This document shows, piece after piece, positions 9,393 to 18,437 of a stretch of 64,000 nt of DNA. Location of the stretch: positions 770,592 to 834,591 of the forward strand of contig JAMLJH010000002.1 of assembly GCA_023953615.1 (NCBI GenBank). The letters are read 5' to 3'. The position numbers and the translations under genes were made by a program. Positions within the stretch are counted from its first letter, which is position 1, and each line of letters opens with the position of its first letter. Below the pieces are notes generated by a model. That model did not search any database. It was not told the origin of the DNA and saw only the letters and a program-made list of their open reading frames with translations. The DNA comes from Verrucomicrobiia bacterium. Lineage in GTDB: Bacteria > Verrucomicrobiota > Verrucomicrobiia > Limisphaerales > JADLHS01.

Positions 9393-9626
9393 ATGAGTGG
9401 CGATCCACAACGTTTCATTTGGCGTAGAGTCAGCGCCGTATTTTTGGGATTGCTTGGCGTGTATTTCCTTTACTGCGCAGTTGGTCCGCTCATCGTCGGA
9501 TTTCGTTCGCGTCACATTGAGTTCATGAACAACATCGCGGTCTTCATCGTGATGGCGATGTTCTTGTTCGCAGTTGGTGTGGCATTGCTGTCTAGCGCTT
9601 GGCGGCTTTGGCAACGGCCGCCTTGA
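9393..9626 (+). CDS. Tiny two-helix membrane protein
   Basis: 77 aa with two hydrophobic segments, VFLGLLGVYFLYCAVGPLIV and NIAVFIVMAMFLFAVGVALL, joined by a short basic loop; an inner-membrane hairpin topology is likely. No family recognised. It begins 13 bases after the attC-like site and is followed by another inverted repeat ending in ATTGGGC, which is how one-gene integron cassettes are laid out. Small two-helix membrane proteins are common cassette cargo, but the link is an inference. Confidence 0.5.
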   Translation: MSGDPQRFIWRRVSAVFLGLLGVYFLYCAVGPLIVGFRSRHIEFMNNIAVFIVMAMFLFAVGVALLSSAWRLWQRPP

Positions 9627-9633
9627 CAACGTA

Positions 9634-9715
9634 AGCCGGAAGGATGCAGTTGGCCCGTTCCACCCAAACTCCAATCGAATCGTTCCGGCTAAGCTGGCAA
9701 TAAGCGTCATTGGGC
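9634..9715 (+). repeat. Second attC-like inverted repeat, tentative
   Basis: AGCCGGAA (9634-9641) and TTCCGGCT (9683-9690) are exact reverse complements, followed by GCGTC and ATTGGGC at 9709-9715, which differs from GTTRRRY only at the first base, as does the site at 9309-9379. No good R'' motif is seen on the left side. Together with GTTAGTC at 8671-8677 this gives three similar boundaries spaced about 700 and 340 bases apart. Confidence 0.3.
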
Positions 9716-9815
9716 GGCGGTGAAAGGGCGGTGGGGCGCAGTCAAAATCATGGGTGAACAAATCTTCGTCCACTTGTCGCTTGCCTCCACCGCTGGTGTT
9801 CCGACAATGAGGGCC

Positions 9816-10613
9816 ATGAATCGGATTGATGCGCGATTTGCCGACCTTCGGCGTCAGGAGAAAAAAGCTTTTGTGGTCTATATCGGAGCGGGCGACCCCA
9901 ATCTGGAAGCCACGCGGAAGTTTGCGGTGGCGTTTGATCGGGCCGGAGTGGACGTTTTGGAGCTGGGGGTGCCGTTCAGCGATCCGTTGGCCGATGGCCT
10001 GGTGAATCAATTGGCGGCGCAACGCGGATTGGCGGCAGGCACGACTCCGGACAAATTGCTGGAAACCGTCGCCGCCATTCGTCGGGACGCGCAAATTCCC
10101 ATCGTGCTCTACATTTATTTCAATCTGATCCACAAGGTTGGATTGGAATTCTTCATCAAAGCGGCGGCAGCGGCGGGCGTGGACGGTTTGTTGGTGCTGG
10201 ATTTGCCGCCGGAAGAAAGCGGCGCCTACGAAGCGCTCATGGCCAAACATGGATTGCGCCAGATTTATCTCATTGCGCCGACCACGCCGGAGGCGCGGGT
10301 GGCGGCGATTGTCCAACGCGCGGCCGGTTTTATTTATTACATTTCGCGCGCGGGAGTGACCGGTATGCAGCAGCAGATTGCGAGTGATCTGGCGGAGCAG
10401 GTCGCCAAAATTCGTCAGCACACGGAATTGCCCATTGTGGTGGGGTTTGGGATTTCAAATCCCGAGCAGGCTCAAACGGTGGCGCGGGCCGCTGATGGCT
10501 GCGTGGTCGGCAGTGCCATTGTGAATCAGATCGCGCAGTTGGGATCATCGCCGGACGGGGCGACGCGCATCACCGATTTTGTGCGCGCGATGGTGGAGGC
10601 GGTGAAGCGTTGA
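9816..10613 (+). CDS. trpA: Tryptophan synthase alpha chain
   Basis: 265 aa, close to the usual 260-270. It cleaves indole-3-glycerol phosphate to indole and glyceraldehyde-3-phosphate. The catalytic Glu and Asp lie in LELGVPFSDPLADG; other landmarks are VDGLLVLDLPPEE, the phosphate loops FIYYISRAGVTG, VGFGISNPEQA and DGCVVGSAIV. I start it at ATG 9816 (MNRIDARFADLR), the usual beginning; ATG 9807 is an alternative and the frame remains open further upstream with non-family sequence. It is not next to trpB: the only beta-chain gene in the window is a TrpB2 type 7 kb away on the other strand. Confidence 0.95.
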   Translation: MNRIDARFADLRRQEKKAFVVYIGAGDPNLEATRKFAVAFDRAGVDVLELGVPFSDPLADGLVNQLAAQRGLAAGTTPDKLLETVAAIRRDAQIPIVLYIYFNLIHKVGLEFFIKAAAAAGVDGLLVLDLPPEESGAYEALMAKHGLRQIYLIAPTTPEARVAAIVQRAAGFIYYISRAGVTGMQQQIASDLAEQVAKIRQHTELPIVVGFGISNPEQAQTVARAADGCVVGSAIVNQIAQLGSSPDGATRITDFVRAMVEAVKR

Positions 10614-10746
10614 ATGGCGGCGCGGTTTGGGGTCAGGGATATTACGGAGTCAATTTTTGTTGAGCGTGAAGCCGAGAAACTCCGTGACAGCGTCCAGTGG
10701 ATCTTTTATAGAATGCTCAACGTAACGGCGAACCGGAGCATTTTTT

Positions 10747-11406
10747 ATGAAGCAACGAATTTTTCTTTCAATCGGAGTCAGCCTGTCATTGCTGCTGAAC
10801 GCGCGCGCGGATTTGAGCTACACTTTCGATGAGGACGCCCAAGGCTTTCAAAATTTCAGTTGGTCCGCCACCGGGCCGGCGGGCTGGTCGGGCGGTGCGG
10901 CCTTGCAAGCCACCCCGTCGTCGGGAGGCTGGACGTTGGGTGGAAGTTTTAATTATCTCAAGGAGTTTAGCTGGCCCGACCAAGTCGAGATGCAGAGTCT
11001 GGCGGCGAGTGGTCAGGGACGGCTCAGCTTTGATTTGATTTTGGATGGCAGCAGTTTCACTCCGGGGGTTGCGAATTGGTATAACGTCAACATCGCGGGC
11101 AACAGCGCCGGAGCGAATGGCTGGACACAATTCGAGAAACTTTCGGGCGATGCCTGGCATAACGCCGACGATAACGCGCTGTATAGCACTCATGTGGATG
11201 TTTCCTTTGCGGAGTTGGGGTGGGCGGATCCAGAAGACGCCACCGGCTGGTTTCAACTTTATTTCGGGGCCAATTCGGCCGATGATTTTCCCATCCAATT
11301 TTACATTGATAACGTGACGGCTTACGCGGTACCGGAACCGTCCGCGTTGGCCTTGGGGTTTGCGGGAGTGATGGCGCTGGCCGGATGGCGACGTCGCCAA
11401 GCTTGA
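10747..11406 (+). CDS. PEP-CTERM sorting domain protein
   Basis: 219 aa. A signal peptide (FLSIGVSLSLLLNARA) leads into a beta-sandwich-like, aromatic-rich region. The C-terminus is a PEP-CTERM sorting signal: VPEPSALALGFAGVMALAGWRRR, i.e. the PEP motif, a membrane helix and an Arg cluster (quoted as landmarks VPEPSALALG and GWRRR). Such proteins are exported and processed by an exosortase in species that make exopolysaccharide. The gene is monocistronic with a strong terminator 24 bases after its stop and is followed by a nucleotide-sugar gene. Confidence 0.88.
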   Translation: MKQRIFLSIGVSLSLLLNARADLSYTFDEDAQGFQNFSWSATGPAGWSGGAALQATPSSGGWTLGGSFNYLKEFSWPDQVEMQSLAASGQGRLSFDLILDGSSFTPGVANWYNVNIAGNSAGANGWTQFEKLSGDAWHNADDNALYSTHVDVSFAELGWADPEDATGWFQLYFGANSADDFPIQFYIDNVTAYAVPEPSALALGFAGVMALAGWRRRQA

Positions 11407-11429
11407 CGGGCGGCAGCGCTCGATTTTCA

Positions 11430-11453
11430 CCCCGGCCCGCGCCGGGGTTTTTT
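11430..11453 (+). terminator. Intrinsic terminator of the PEP-CTERM gene
   Basis: Perfect 7-bp GC stem CCCCGGC / GCCGGGG with a 4-base loop (CCGC) followed directly by six T residues. Confidence 0.9.
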
Positions 11454-11512
11454 GTTGCGCTGCTTAGAAAGGGTTTTGCGTTTCAGGCCGGGTCGGTGTT
11501 CAATCCACGACG

Positions 11513-12646
11513 ATGAAAAAGTCAGCCGATAAACAGGATCGTTTCGTCATCATTATGGCGGGGGGGCGGGGTGAGCGGTTCTGGCCCGTGAGCCGCGAAC
11601 ATTCGCCAAAGCAACTGCTCAAGCTGCTGGGAGACCGGTCCTTTCTCCAGGAAGCGGTGGAACGCGTGCTGCCCTTGGTGCCGCTGCGAAACATCTTCGT
11701 CATTACGAATGCCGCGCAGGTTGCGGCGGTGCGCAAACAACTCCCGAAGCTGCCCAAGGACAACATTGTTGGCGAGCCGTTGGGACGAGACACCTGTGCG
11801 GCGGTTACATTGGGGGCGGCCTTGGTTGGCGCCCGAACCACCACGGGGATTCTGGCGGTCCTGCCCGCGGATCATGTGGTGCCCGAGACAAAAAAGTTTC
11901 AGCAGGTGTTGAATGACGCCTTCACCGTCGCGGCGCAAGGGCAGGTCATGGTGACGATTGGCATCAAGCCCACCGAACCCGCCACCGGGTATGGTTACAT
12001 CCGGATTGGGAATCCGTTGCCGACTCCGAGCGGCAGCAAAAAAACCAAGACTACGTTCTACAAGGCGGAACAGTTTGTGGAGAAACCCAATTTTGATCGC
12101 GCGTTGGAATACGCAAACAGCGGACAGTACCGCTGGAACGCGGGAATGTTTGTCTGGAGTTTCATCACGATCACGAATGGTTTGGAGCAGCATCAACCGG
12201 AAATGTTCGCCGCCTGTCAACGTTGGTTCAAAGTGGCGGCCCAACCGGCCAAGCTGGCGAAAGCGCTGGCGCGCGATTATCCCGAGATCAAAAAAATCTC
12301 GATTGATTTCGCACTGATGGAACACGCGCAAAATGTCATCTGTGCGGATGGCGCGTTCGCGTGGGATGATCTCGGCGCGTGGCCGGCCCTGGCTCGTCAT
12401 CTCAAAGCCGATGCGGAAGGAAACACCGCCGTGGCCGATTTCATCCATGTGGATGCGGCGCGAAATATCATTTACGACGCGCGCACCAAGGAGCGGCGCA
12501 CGCCGATTGCGGTCGTGGGCTTACGCGACGCGATTCTCGTGCAGACGGATGATGCGGTGTTGCTGGCGCACAAAGCGCAGGCTCAGAAGATCAAGGAATT
12601 GGTCAAGAAAATCGGCGCCGATAAGCGGTTGAAACGGCTGGTGTGA
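11513..12646 (+). CDS. manC: Mannose-1-phosphate guanylyltransferase
   Basis: 377 aa. It makes GDP-mannose from mannose-1-phosphate and GTP, feeding polysaccharide and glycan synthesis. The nucleotidyltransferase signature is IMAGGRGERFWPVSREHSPKQ; others are VGEPLGRDTCAA, LPADHVV, EKPNFD and WNAGMFVW, and near the end SIDFALMEHA and FAWDDLGAWPAL. There is no C-terminal isomerase domain, so this is the short monofunctional form. Its position after the PEP-CTERM gene fits an exopolysaccharide theme, but a terminator lies between them. Confidence 0.92.
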   Translation: MKKSADKQDRFVIIMAGGRGERFWPVSREHSPKQLLKLLGDRSFLQEAVERVLPLVPLRNIFVITNAAQVAAVRKQLPKLPKDNIVGEPLGRDTCAAVTLGAALVGARTTTGILAVLPADHVVPETKKFQQVLNDAFTVAAQGQVMVTIGIKPTEPATGYGYIRIGNPLPTPSGSKKTKTTFYKAEQFVEKPNFDRALEYANSGQYRWNAGMFVWSFITITNGLEQHQPEMFAACQRWFKVAAQPAKLAKALARDYPEIKKISIDFALMEHAQNVICADGAFAWDDLGAWPALARHLKADAEGNTAVADFIHVDAARNIIYDARTKERRTPIAVVGLRDAILVQTDDAVLLAHKAQAQKIKELVKKIGADKRLKRLV

Positions 12647-12720
12647 TTCGCGGTGCCCGCGTAAAAAACTTTCGTTCTGTGAGCTTGCCTTGAGGAGTTT
12701 CACTGGCATTTTCTCAAATC

Positions 12721-15700
12721 ATGCGGTTGCTGAAATTGTTCGGTGAATGGTTCGTGGCGCTAAAATTAGTTGCTTTCTTTCTGGTCGTCGCGGCGCCGGC
12801 GACCGAAACGTCCGTTCCCCAAACCTCGCCCACCATCAGCCCGGCGGAATTAGCAATCAAAGGATTTGCCTTGCCGACCGGCTTTCGATGCGAACTGGTG
12901 GCCGCCGAGCCGTTGCTGGCGAATCCGGTCGCGTTCAGCATTGATGAACAAGGCCGCTTTTTTGTGGCGGAAACCTTCCGGTTTGGTGCCGGCGTGCCGG
13001 ACATTCGCGGGCGAATGGACTGGCTGGACACCGAACTGGCTTCACGATCCGTGGCGGAGCGAATCGCTTACACCAGGCGCATTGAACCGGACAACACCGC
13101 CTGGTGGACAATTAACGAGGATCGTGTGGTGTTGCTTTGGGATAGCGACGGGGATGGCCGGTTGGATCAATCCAAGAATTTTGCGACCGGGTTCAATCGT
13201 TTGGAAGATGGATTGGGTTCCGGAGTGCTGGCTCATCACGGAAACGTGTACTACACCGACATCCCGCACCTTTGGCGATTGCGCGATCTGGACCACGACG
13301 GCGTCGCGGATCAACGCGAAAGCCTGAGCTACGGTTACGGCGTGCGTTATGGATTTCTGGGGCATGATTTGCATGGCCTGCAGTTGGGGCCGGACGGGCG
13401 ACTTTATTTTTCGATTGGTGATCGCGGCGCGGCGGTCACGTTGCCCAACGGCAAGCAAGTTGAGAACACCGAATCGGGGGCGGTATTTCGTTGTGATCTG
13501 AATGGTGGAAATTTGGAAATCTTTTACACGGGGCTACGGAATCCACAGGAACTCACCTTCGACGATTACGGCAATCTCTGGACGGTGGATAACAATTCCG
13601 ATGCGAGCGATCCGGCGCGCGTCGTTTATCTGGCGGAGGGCGGCGACAGCGGCTGGCGGGTAGGCTGGCAGTTCATCAAAATTCCCATGGCGCGTAGTTC
13701 CTGGATCAGCGAGCGGCTTTGTTTTGAGAATTTTCCGGGGCGCGCGGCCTACGCCTTGCCGCCGGTTTCCGACAAGGTTGGCAATGGCCCCAGCGGTTTG
13801 ACGTTCGATCCCGGAATCGGATTGCCCGAACGCTGGCGGCAGCACTTCTTTGTTTGCAATTTCAGCGGCAGCCCCACACCCATCAGCGGCATTCTTGCGT
13901 TCACAGTGCAATCCCAGGGCGCGGGATTCCGACTTGGTGAGGTGGAACGCTTTTGGTGGAATTTTCTGCCGACCGATGTGGATTTTGGTTATGACGGAGT
14001 GCTTTATGCGTGTGACTGGATCACCGGCTGGGAGGGGACGGGCAAAGGGCGCATTTATCGGGTCTTTGAACCGGAAGCGCGGCAGGAAGCTCTGGCCCGC
14101 CGGACGCAGCAATTGTTCGCGGAAGGATTTGAACAGCGCAGCAATGGTGAATTGCAAAAGCTGCTGGCGCATCCGGATCGGCGCGTGCGACGAGAAGCGC
14201 AGTTTGCCTTGGTAGCCCATCGCGCGACGGCAGAACTGGCTGACGTCGCCGCGCACCATGAATTGTTACTGGCACGGCTGCACGCCATCTGGGGTTTGGG
14301 GCAGTTGGCGCGAAACGGACAAGCGGTGGAATGGAAACCTCTGCTCGAGGACGCGGTGGCCGAGGTTCGCGCCCAAGCGCTCAAAATGGTTGGCGATGCG
14401 AAGTTAAACCATTATCGCCCGGAGGTGGTGCAACTTTTGGCAGATCCCGAAATCCGGGTGCGCTATTTTGCGGCGCATACCTTGTCAAAGATCGGTTTGG
14501 CAAAAGATTTCACAGTGGTCCAAACGGTGTTGCAACGGAGCGAGACTGATCCGTGGCTGCGGCATGCCGTCAGTCTGGCGTTGGAACACTGTGGCTCCGA
14601 TTCGGAGCTGGCGGCGTTGGAACAAAATCCTTCACTCCAGGTGCGGCTGGCGGCGGTTGTGGCGCTGCGCCATAAAGCCTCGCCTTTGGTGCAGGCGTTT
14701 CTAACGGATGCTGATCCATTGGTGGTAGCGGAAGCCGCCCGGGCAATCAACGATTTACCCATTGTCGAGGCTCTGCCCGCATTGGCCGCCCTGAGCGATG
14801 CGCGGCCCGCTCTCGCCCAACTACCGTCGGGACCGGAGGCAGCACCCACGCCGCGTGATGCGATTCTGCGTCGCGTCATCAACGCCAATTTCCGTTTAGG
14901 CTCAATCGCATCGGCGCAGCGCCTGGCGCGACTTGCCGCCGCGCCAGACTTTCCCACGACGCTCCGCCCGGAAGCATTGACCTTGCTGGCGAATTGGGAA
15001 AAGCCCGATGGCAAGGATTACATCACTGGATTGTGGCGGCCATTGACTTCGCGACCGGCTTTGGCGTCTGAAGGAATTTCCGACCGGCTTTTAGCGGTGT
15101 TGCCCGCGGCGCCGGATGCGGCCTTCAAAATCAAATTATTCGCGTTAGCGGGAGCGAACCGCTGGCGCAATTTCGAACCGGCGGCCTGGCAGCAATGGCG
15201 CTCAGAGGCGGATGAAACGGAATTGCGGCTGGCGGCGTTGCAGTTTTTAGGCGATATCGCCGCACCCAATTATCCCGCGGAACTGAAAGTTGCGCTGGCT
15301 TCGGACGTGGAGGCCATACGTCTTGCGGCCCTGAAGGCTTACGCGCAACTGGATCGCCACGAGCGTTCTTTGGAAGGATTCAAACAAAGACTCGAAGCCG
15401 GCAGCCGGGCGGAGCAACAGACCGCCTATGCCATCTTGGGCGATTGGCACGGCGAAGAAGTGGACCAACTGTTGACCGCGCAGTTGGAGCGGTTGGCTCA
15501 GGGCAAGATTGAGGCGGCGGTGGCCTTGGATCTGGTGGAGGCAGCGGCCAAACATCCCGCCACCAACGTGCAGACCGCGTTGGCGCGTTTCCAACACACG
15601 CGCGAGCAGCGCCCGGTGGTGGAGCAGTTTGAGGATTGTCTCGCGGGTGGAGACGCGCCAGCCGGTCGCAGACTGTTTCGTCATAAAATCGAGGCGTCTT

Positions 15701-16065
15701 GCATTCGCTGCCACACCGTCAACGGCGAAGGTGGCGTGGCCGGACCGGACTTATCGGGAATTGGTTCGCGCGCGGATCGCCGCTATTTGCTCGAATCCAT
15801 CATTCTGCCCAATGCAAAAATTACCGACGGGTTTGAAAACGTCCAAGGCGTGCTGAAAAGCGGAGTTACTTACGCCGGAGTATTGAAGCGGGAAACGGAT
15901 GACAGCATCGAAATTTTGTCGCCGGAGGACGGACTTGAAACCATCAAGAAGTCCGCGATTGAAACTCGCCAGAACGGCATGTCCGGCATGCCGGATAATT
16001 TGCGCGAGGTGTTGACGAAGCGCGAAATCCGCGATTTGGTGGAATACCTGGCCGGACTGAAGTAA
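12721..16065 (+). CDS. PVC-type membrane-bound dehydrogenase with HEAT repeats and cytochrome c domain
   Basis: 1114 aa, exported by an N-terminal signal (WFVALKLVAFFLVVAAPA). Domain order: a beta-propeller dehydrogenase-like region (about 40-450; PDGRLYFSIGDRGAAV, YTGLRNPQELTFDDYGN), a long HEAT-repeat section (about 470-940; many LLADPEIRVRYFAAHTL-type units), then a c-type heme domain with the CXXCH motif at C994-C997-H998 (CIRCHTVNGEGG) and a distal Met-containing C-terminus. This matches the TIGR02604/TIGR02603 family expanded in Planctomycetes and Verrucomicrobia, thought to act in periplasmic oxidation of sugars or other carbon compounds. The substrate is unknown. It converges on the gene at 16131, with a hairpin between. 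Confidence 0.9.
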   Translation: MRLLKLFGEWFVALKLVAFFLVVAAPATETSVPQTSPTISPAELAIKGFALPTGFRCELVAAEPLLANPVAFSIDEQGRFFVAETFRFGAGVPDIRGRMDWLDTELASRSVAERIAYTRRIEPDNTAWWTINEDRVVLLWDSDGDGRLDQSKNFATGFNRLEDGLGSGVLAHHGNVYYTDIPHLWRLRDLDHDGVADQRESLSYGYGVRYGFLGHDLHGLQLGPDGRLYFSIGDRGAAVTLPNGKQVENTESGAVFRCDLNGGNLEIFYTGLRNPQELTFDDYGNLWTVDNNSDASDPARVVYLAEGGDSGWRVGWQFIKIPMARSSWISERLCFENFPGRAAYALPPVSDKVGNGPSGLTFDPGIGLPERWRQHFFVCNFSGSPTPISGILAFTVQSQGAGFRLGEVERFWWNFLPTDVDFGYDGVLYACDWITGWEGTGKGRIYRVFEPEARQEALARRTQQLFAEGFEQRSNGELQKLLAHPDRRVRREAQFALVAHRATAELADVAAHHELLLARLHAIWGLGQLARNGQAVEWKPLLEDAVAEVRAQALKMVGDAKLNHYRPEVVQLLADPEIRVRYFAAHTLSKIGLAKDFTVVQTVLQRSETDPWLRHAVSLALEHCGSDSELAALEQNPSLQVRLAAVVALRHKASPLVQAFLTDADPLVVAEAARAINDLPIVEALPALAALSDARPALAQLPSGPEAAPTPRDAILRRVINANFRLGSIASAQRLARLAAAPDFPTTLRPEALTLLANWEKPDGKDYITGLWRPLTSRPALASEGISDRLLAVLPAAPDAAFKIKLFALAGANRWRNFEPAAWQQWRSEADETELRLAALQFLGDIAAPNYPAELKVALASDVEAIRLAALKAYAQLDRHERSLEGFKQRLEAGSRAEQQTAYAILGDWHGEEVDQLLTAQLERLAQGKIEAAVALDLVEAAAKHPATNVQTALARFQHTREQRPVVEQFEDCLAGGDAPAGRRLFRHKIEASCIRCHTVNGEGGVAGPDLSGIGSRADRRYLLESIILPNAKITDGFENVQGVLKSGVTYAGVLKRETDDSIEILSPEDGLETIKKSAIETRQNGMSGMPDNLREVLTKREIRDLVEYLAGLK

Positions 16066-16080
16066 CCGGGCAAAAGCAAA

Positions 16081-16107
16081 ACGCGGCGGAAGGTGAGTCC
16101 GCCGCGT
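16081..16107. terminator. Bidirectional-looking terminator hairpin
   Basis: Perfect 10-bp stem ACGCGGCGGA / TCCGCCGCGT with a 7-base loop between convergent genes. Read leftward it is followed by TTTTGCTTTT, so it should work best for the gene at 16131-17021. Confidence 0.7.
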
Positions 16108-16130
16108 GAGTTAAAACTGCCGCGTTTCGT

Positions 16131-17021
16131 TTAGAACAACTTCGTCAGCGTAAGCGTGAACAACCGGCCCTCGGGGCGTTCCACGGCGCCAAACTCATAA
16201 GCGTAGCGCAAGGAGACGAACAGCTTGGCGTCAGGCCAGAAGGCGTTGATTTCCGGGCCGACACCAAACTTGCGATCGCGTTTATTGGTCGCGGTCGCTC
16301 CGGAGTCCTTGGTGGTTTGTTGTTGATAGTAACCGATCAACCCCAGGTCCAGCCCCTGATTTACGCTTTTGCTGAAACCGGCTTCCAAGGTGTAAACCTG
16401 TCCGGGCTTGATATGCGTATTTTGCTGGCGATGGGCGAACTCATACCGATTCAGCAACGAAAGCGCCCAGGTTTTATCCTGATCCAGATACCAGGTGCCG
16501 CCGAAGGTCAGCATGTGTGACCAGAACCCTTTGGCGATGACATCGGGCTTGTTTAATTCGAAGTCGCCGCTCGGCGCCCAAATGGCATAGCCCGCGGCCA
16601 GATCAAATTGCTGGAAATGCCAGGACAACAGCAGCGGCTCAATTTGCAGGTCGCCCAGACCAAAGTCGCTGTCGGAGGCGCCGCCGACTTTCCAGTTCAA
16701 CTGGCCGAAGGGCACGATGACATCCATGCCGTAGTTCGCGCCCAGGATTTCCAGATCGGTCATCCAGATCAGACGCGGCGCATTGACGTAAGCCGCAATG
16801 TGCATGTCCACCGGCACGTCCTTAAACTTGTCCGCAGTGTAAAACATGCTGTAGTCGCGGAAATACACACCGGGTGGTGGTAACGATGCAGCTTTGATCC
16901 CTTCCGCCCCGGCGGGGTAGTGTCCCGCGACAATGGGTTGGGCCAACGCTGTGGAAATCCCGCTGAACAGGGCCATGCCGCCGAGCGCGAGACAACTGGG
17001 GATTAGTTTGGATTTTATCAT
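16131..17021 (-). CDS. MetA-pathway-of-phenol-degradation-type outer-membrane transporter
   Basis: 296 aa with signal peptide (LALGGMALFSGISTALA, cleavage near residue 27). The body has the SphA/MetA-like barrel pattern: GVYFRDYSMFYTADKF, FGLGDLQIEPLLLSWH, AAGYAIWAPSGDFE and a final TLTLTKLF ending in Phe. These proteins are predicted outer-membrane porins for hydrophobic compounds; the 'phenol degradation' label comes from the first member and does not prove a phenol role here. It starts 15 bases after the end of the trpB2 gene on the same strand... read leftward trpB2 is actually downstream of nothing else: trpB2 (right) precedes this gene, so the two may be cotranscribed. Confidence 0.8.
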   Translation of the reverse strand: MIKSKLIPSCLALGGMALFSGISTALAQPIVAGHYPAGAEGIKAASLPPPGVYFRDYSMFYTADKFKDVPVDMHIAAYVNAPRLIWMTDLEILGANYGMDVIVPFGQLNWKVGGASDSDFGLGDLQIEPLLLSWHFQQFDLAAGYAIWAPSGDFELNKPDVIAKGFWSHMLTFGGTWYLDQDKTWALSLLNRYEFAHRQQNTHIKPGQVYTLEAGFSKSVNQGLDLGLIGYYQQQTTKDSGATATNKRDRKFGVGPEINAFWPDAKLFVSLRYAYEFGAVERPEGRLFTLTLTKLF

Positions 17022-17036
17022 GATTTTAATGTGAGG

Positions 17037-18344
17037 TTAAACGTCCTGGAGTTTGCCACCGAAATAACTCTCATACGCGGTCAGATCCAGCAGGCCGTGT
17101 CCGGAAAGATTGAACAACAGGACCTTCTTTTGGCCGGCCTCGCGACAGCGTTGCGCTTCCTGCACCACGGCCGCGATGGCGTGCGAAGATTCGGGTGCGG
17201 GAACGATGCCCTCGTTGCGGGCGAACAGAACGGCCGCCTCGAACGCTTTGGTCTGGTGATACGCCTCCGCTTCGATCAGCCCCAGATGCAGGGCGTGGCT
17301 GACCATGGGGGACATGCCGTGATAACGCAGACCGCCCGCGTGAATGGGCGGCGGCATGAATTTATGTCCCAGCGTGTACATCTTCAGCAGGGGGGTGGTT
17401 TCCGCCGTGTCACCGAAATCATAACGCAACTCGCCTTTGGTCAGAGTCGGACAGGCGGATGGCTCGACGCCGACGATCCGATACTTTTTACCTTCCTTGA
17501 TTTTTTTATGCAGGAACGGGAAAACGAGACCGGCAAAATTGCTGCCGCCGCCACAACACCCGAAGATCGCGTCCGGCTCCTCACCGGCCATTTCCATTTG
17601 CTTGATGCTTTCCTGACCGATGACCGATTGGTGCAGGCAGACGTGATTCAGCACGCTGCCCAGGGAGTATTTGGTGTGCGGATGCTTGACCGTATCCTCG
17701 ATGGCTTCGCTGATGGCGATGCCGAGACTGCCCGGACAATTCGGGTCTTCAGCCAGCAACTTGCGCCCGTATTCGGTTTGGTTGCTCGGGCTGGGATGCA
17801 CCGTTGCGCCCCAGGTCTGCATCAACATGCGGCGGTACGGCTTCGTGTCATGGCTGATCTTGACCATGTACACATTACATTCGAGACCGAAGAAACTGCA
17901 GGCCAACGCGAGGGATGAACCCCATTGGCCCGCCCCCGTCTCGGTCGCCAATCGTTTGGTGCCGGCTTCCTTGTTGAAAAACGCCTGCGGGACGGAGGTG
18001 TTGACCTTGTGACTGCCCGCCGGACTGGCGCCTTCGTATTTGTAATAAATATGCGCGGGAGTTTGCAGCGCGCGCTCCAATCGGACGGCGCGCAACAGCG
18101 GTGTTGGCCGCCAGAGCGCATAGATTTCCCGGACGGGTTTCGGGATTTCCACCCAGCGTTCACCAGAGATTTCCTGCTCGATCAGATTCCGCGGGAAGAT
18201 GGCTTCCAGCGCGTCGGGCGGCATTGGCTCCTTCGTGCCGGGATGCAGCGGTGGCGGCAACGGCTCGGGAAAATCCGCGTTGAGGTTATACCATGCGGAC
18301 GGAATGTCCGCTTGCGTCAGGGCGAAGTTTGTCGTTTGGCTCAT
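17037..18344 (-). CDS. trpB2: Tryptophan synthase beta chain, TrpB2 type
   Basis: 435 aa, longer than TrpB1 (about 400), with the N-terminal extension of the TrpB2 group. PLP-lysine K113 is in SPAGSHKVN; the phosphate-binding glycines are in [12 protein letters not shown]. It condenses indole (or indole from TrpA) with serine to give tryptophan. TrpB2 enzymes do not usually form the tight TrpA complex and often prefer free indole or phosphoserine. Since trpA lies elsewhere and no TrpB1 is in view, this could either be the only beta chain or an indole-salvage enzyme; a genome search would settle it. Confidence 0.92.
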   Translation of the reverse strand: MSQTTNFALTQADIPSAWYNLNADFPEPLPPPLHPGTKEPMPPDALEAIFPRNLIEQEISGERWVEIPKPVREIYALWRPTPLLRAVRLERALQTPAHIYYKYEGASPAGSHKVNTSVPQAFFNKEAGTKRLATETGAGQWGSSLALACSFFGLECNVYMVKISHDTKPYRRMLMQTWGATVHPSPSNQTEYGRKLLAEDPNCPGSLGIAISEAIEDTVKHPHTKYSLGSVLNHVCLHQSVIGQESIKQMEMAGEEPDAIFGCCGGGSNFAGLVFPFLHKKIKEGKKYRIVGVEPSACPTLTKGELRYDFGDTAETTPLLKMYTLGHKFMPPPIHAGGLRYHGMSPMVSHALHLGLIEAEAYHQTKAFEAAVLFARNEGIVPAPESSHAIAAVVQEAQRCREAGQKKVLLFNLSGHGLLDLTAYESYFGGKLQDV

Positions 18345-18437
18345 AAGTGTTCTATGTAAAGTTTGCCTGAATGATCAGCTCACGCATCTCACTGGATGGG
18401 CCAAGAATAATTAGAAGCCGCCGCGCAATGCAACTCT

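Noticed and set aside
9294..10421. 375-codon minus-strand frame opposite trpA and the small membrane gene
   Set aside because: trpA is certain on the plus strand and the antisense product has no family features.
17031..17918. 295-codon plus-strand frame opposite trpB2
   Set aside because: Opposite a clear PLP enzyme; low-complexity antisense composition.
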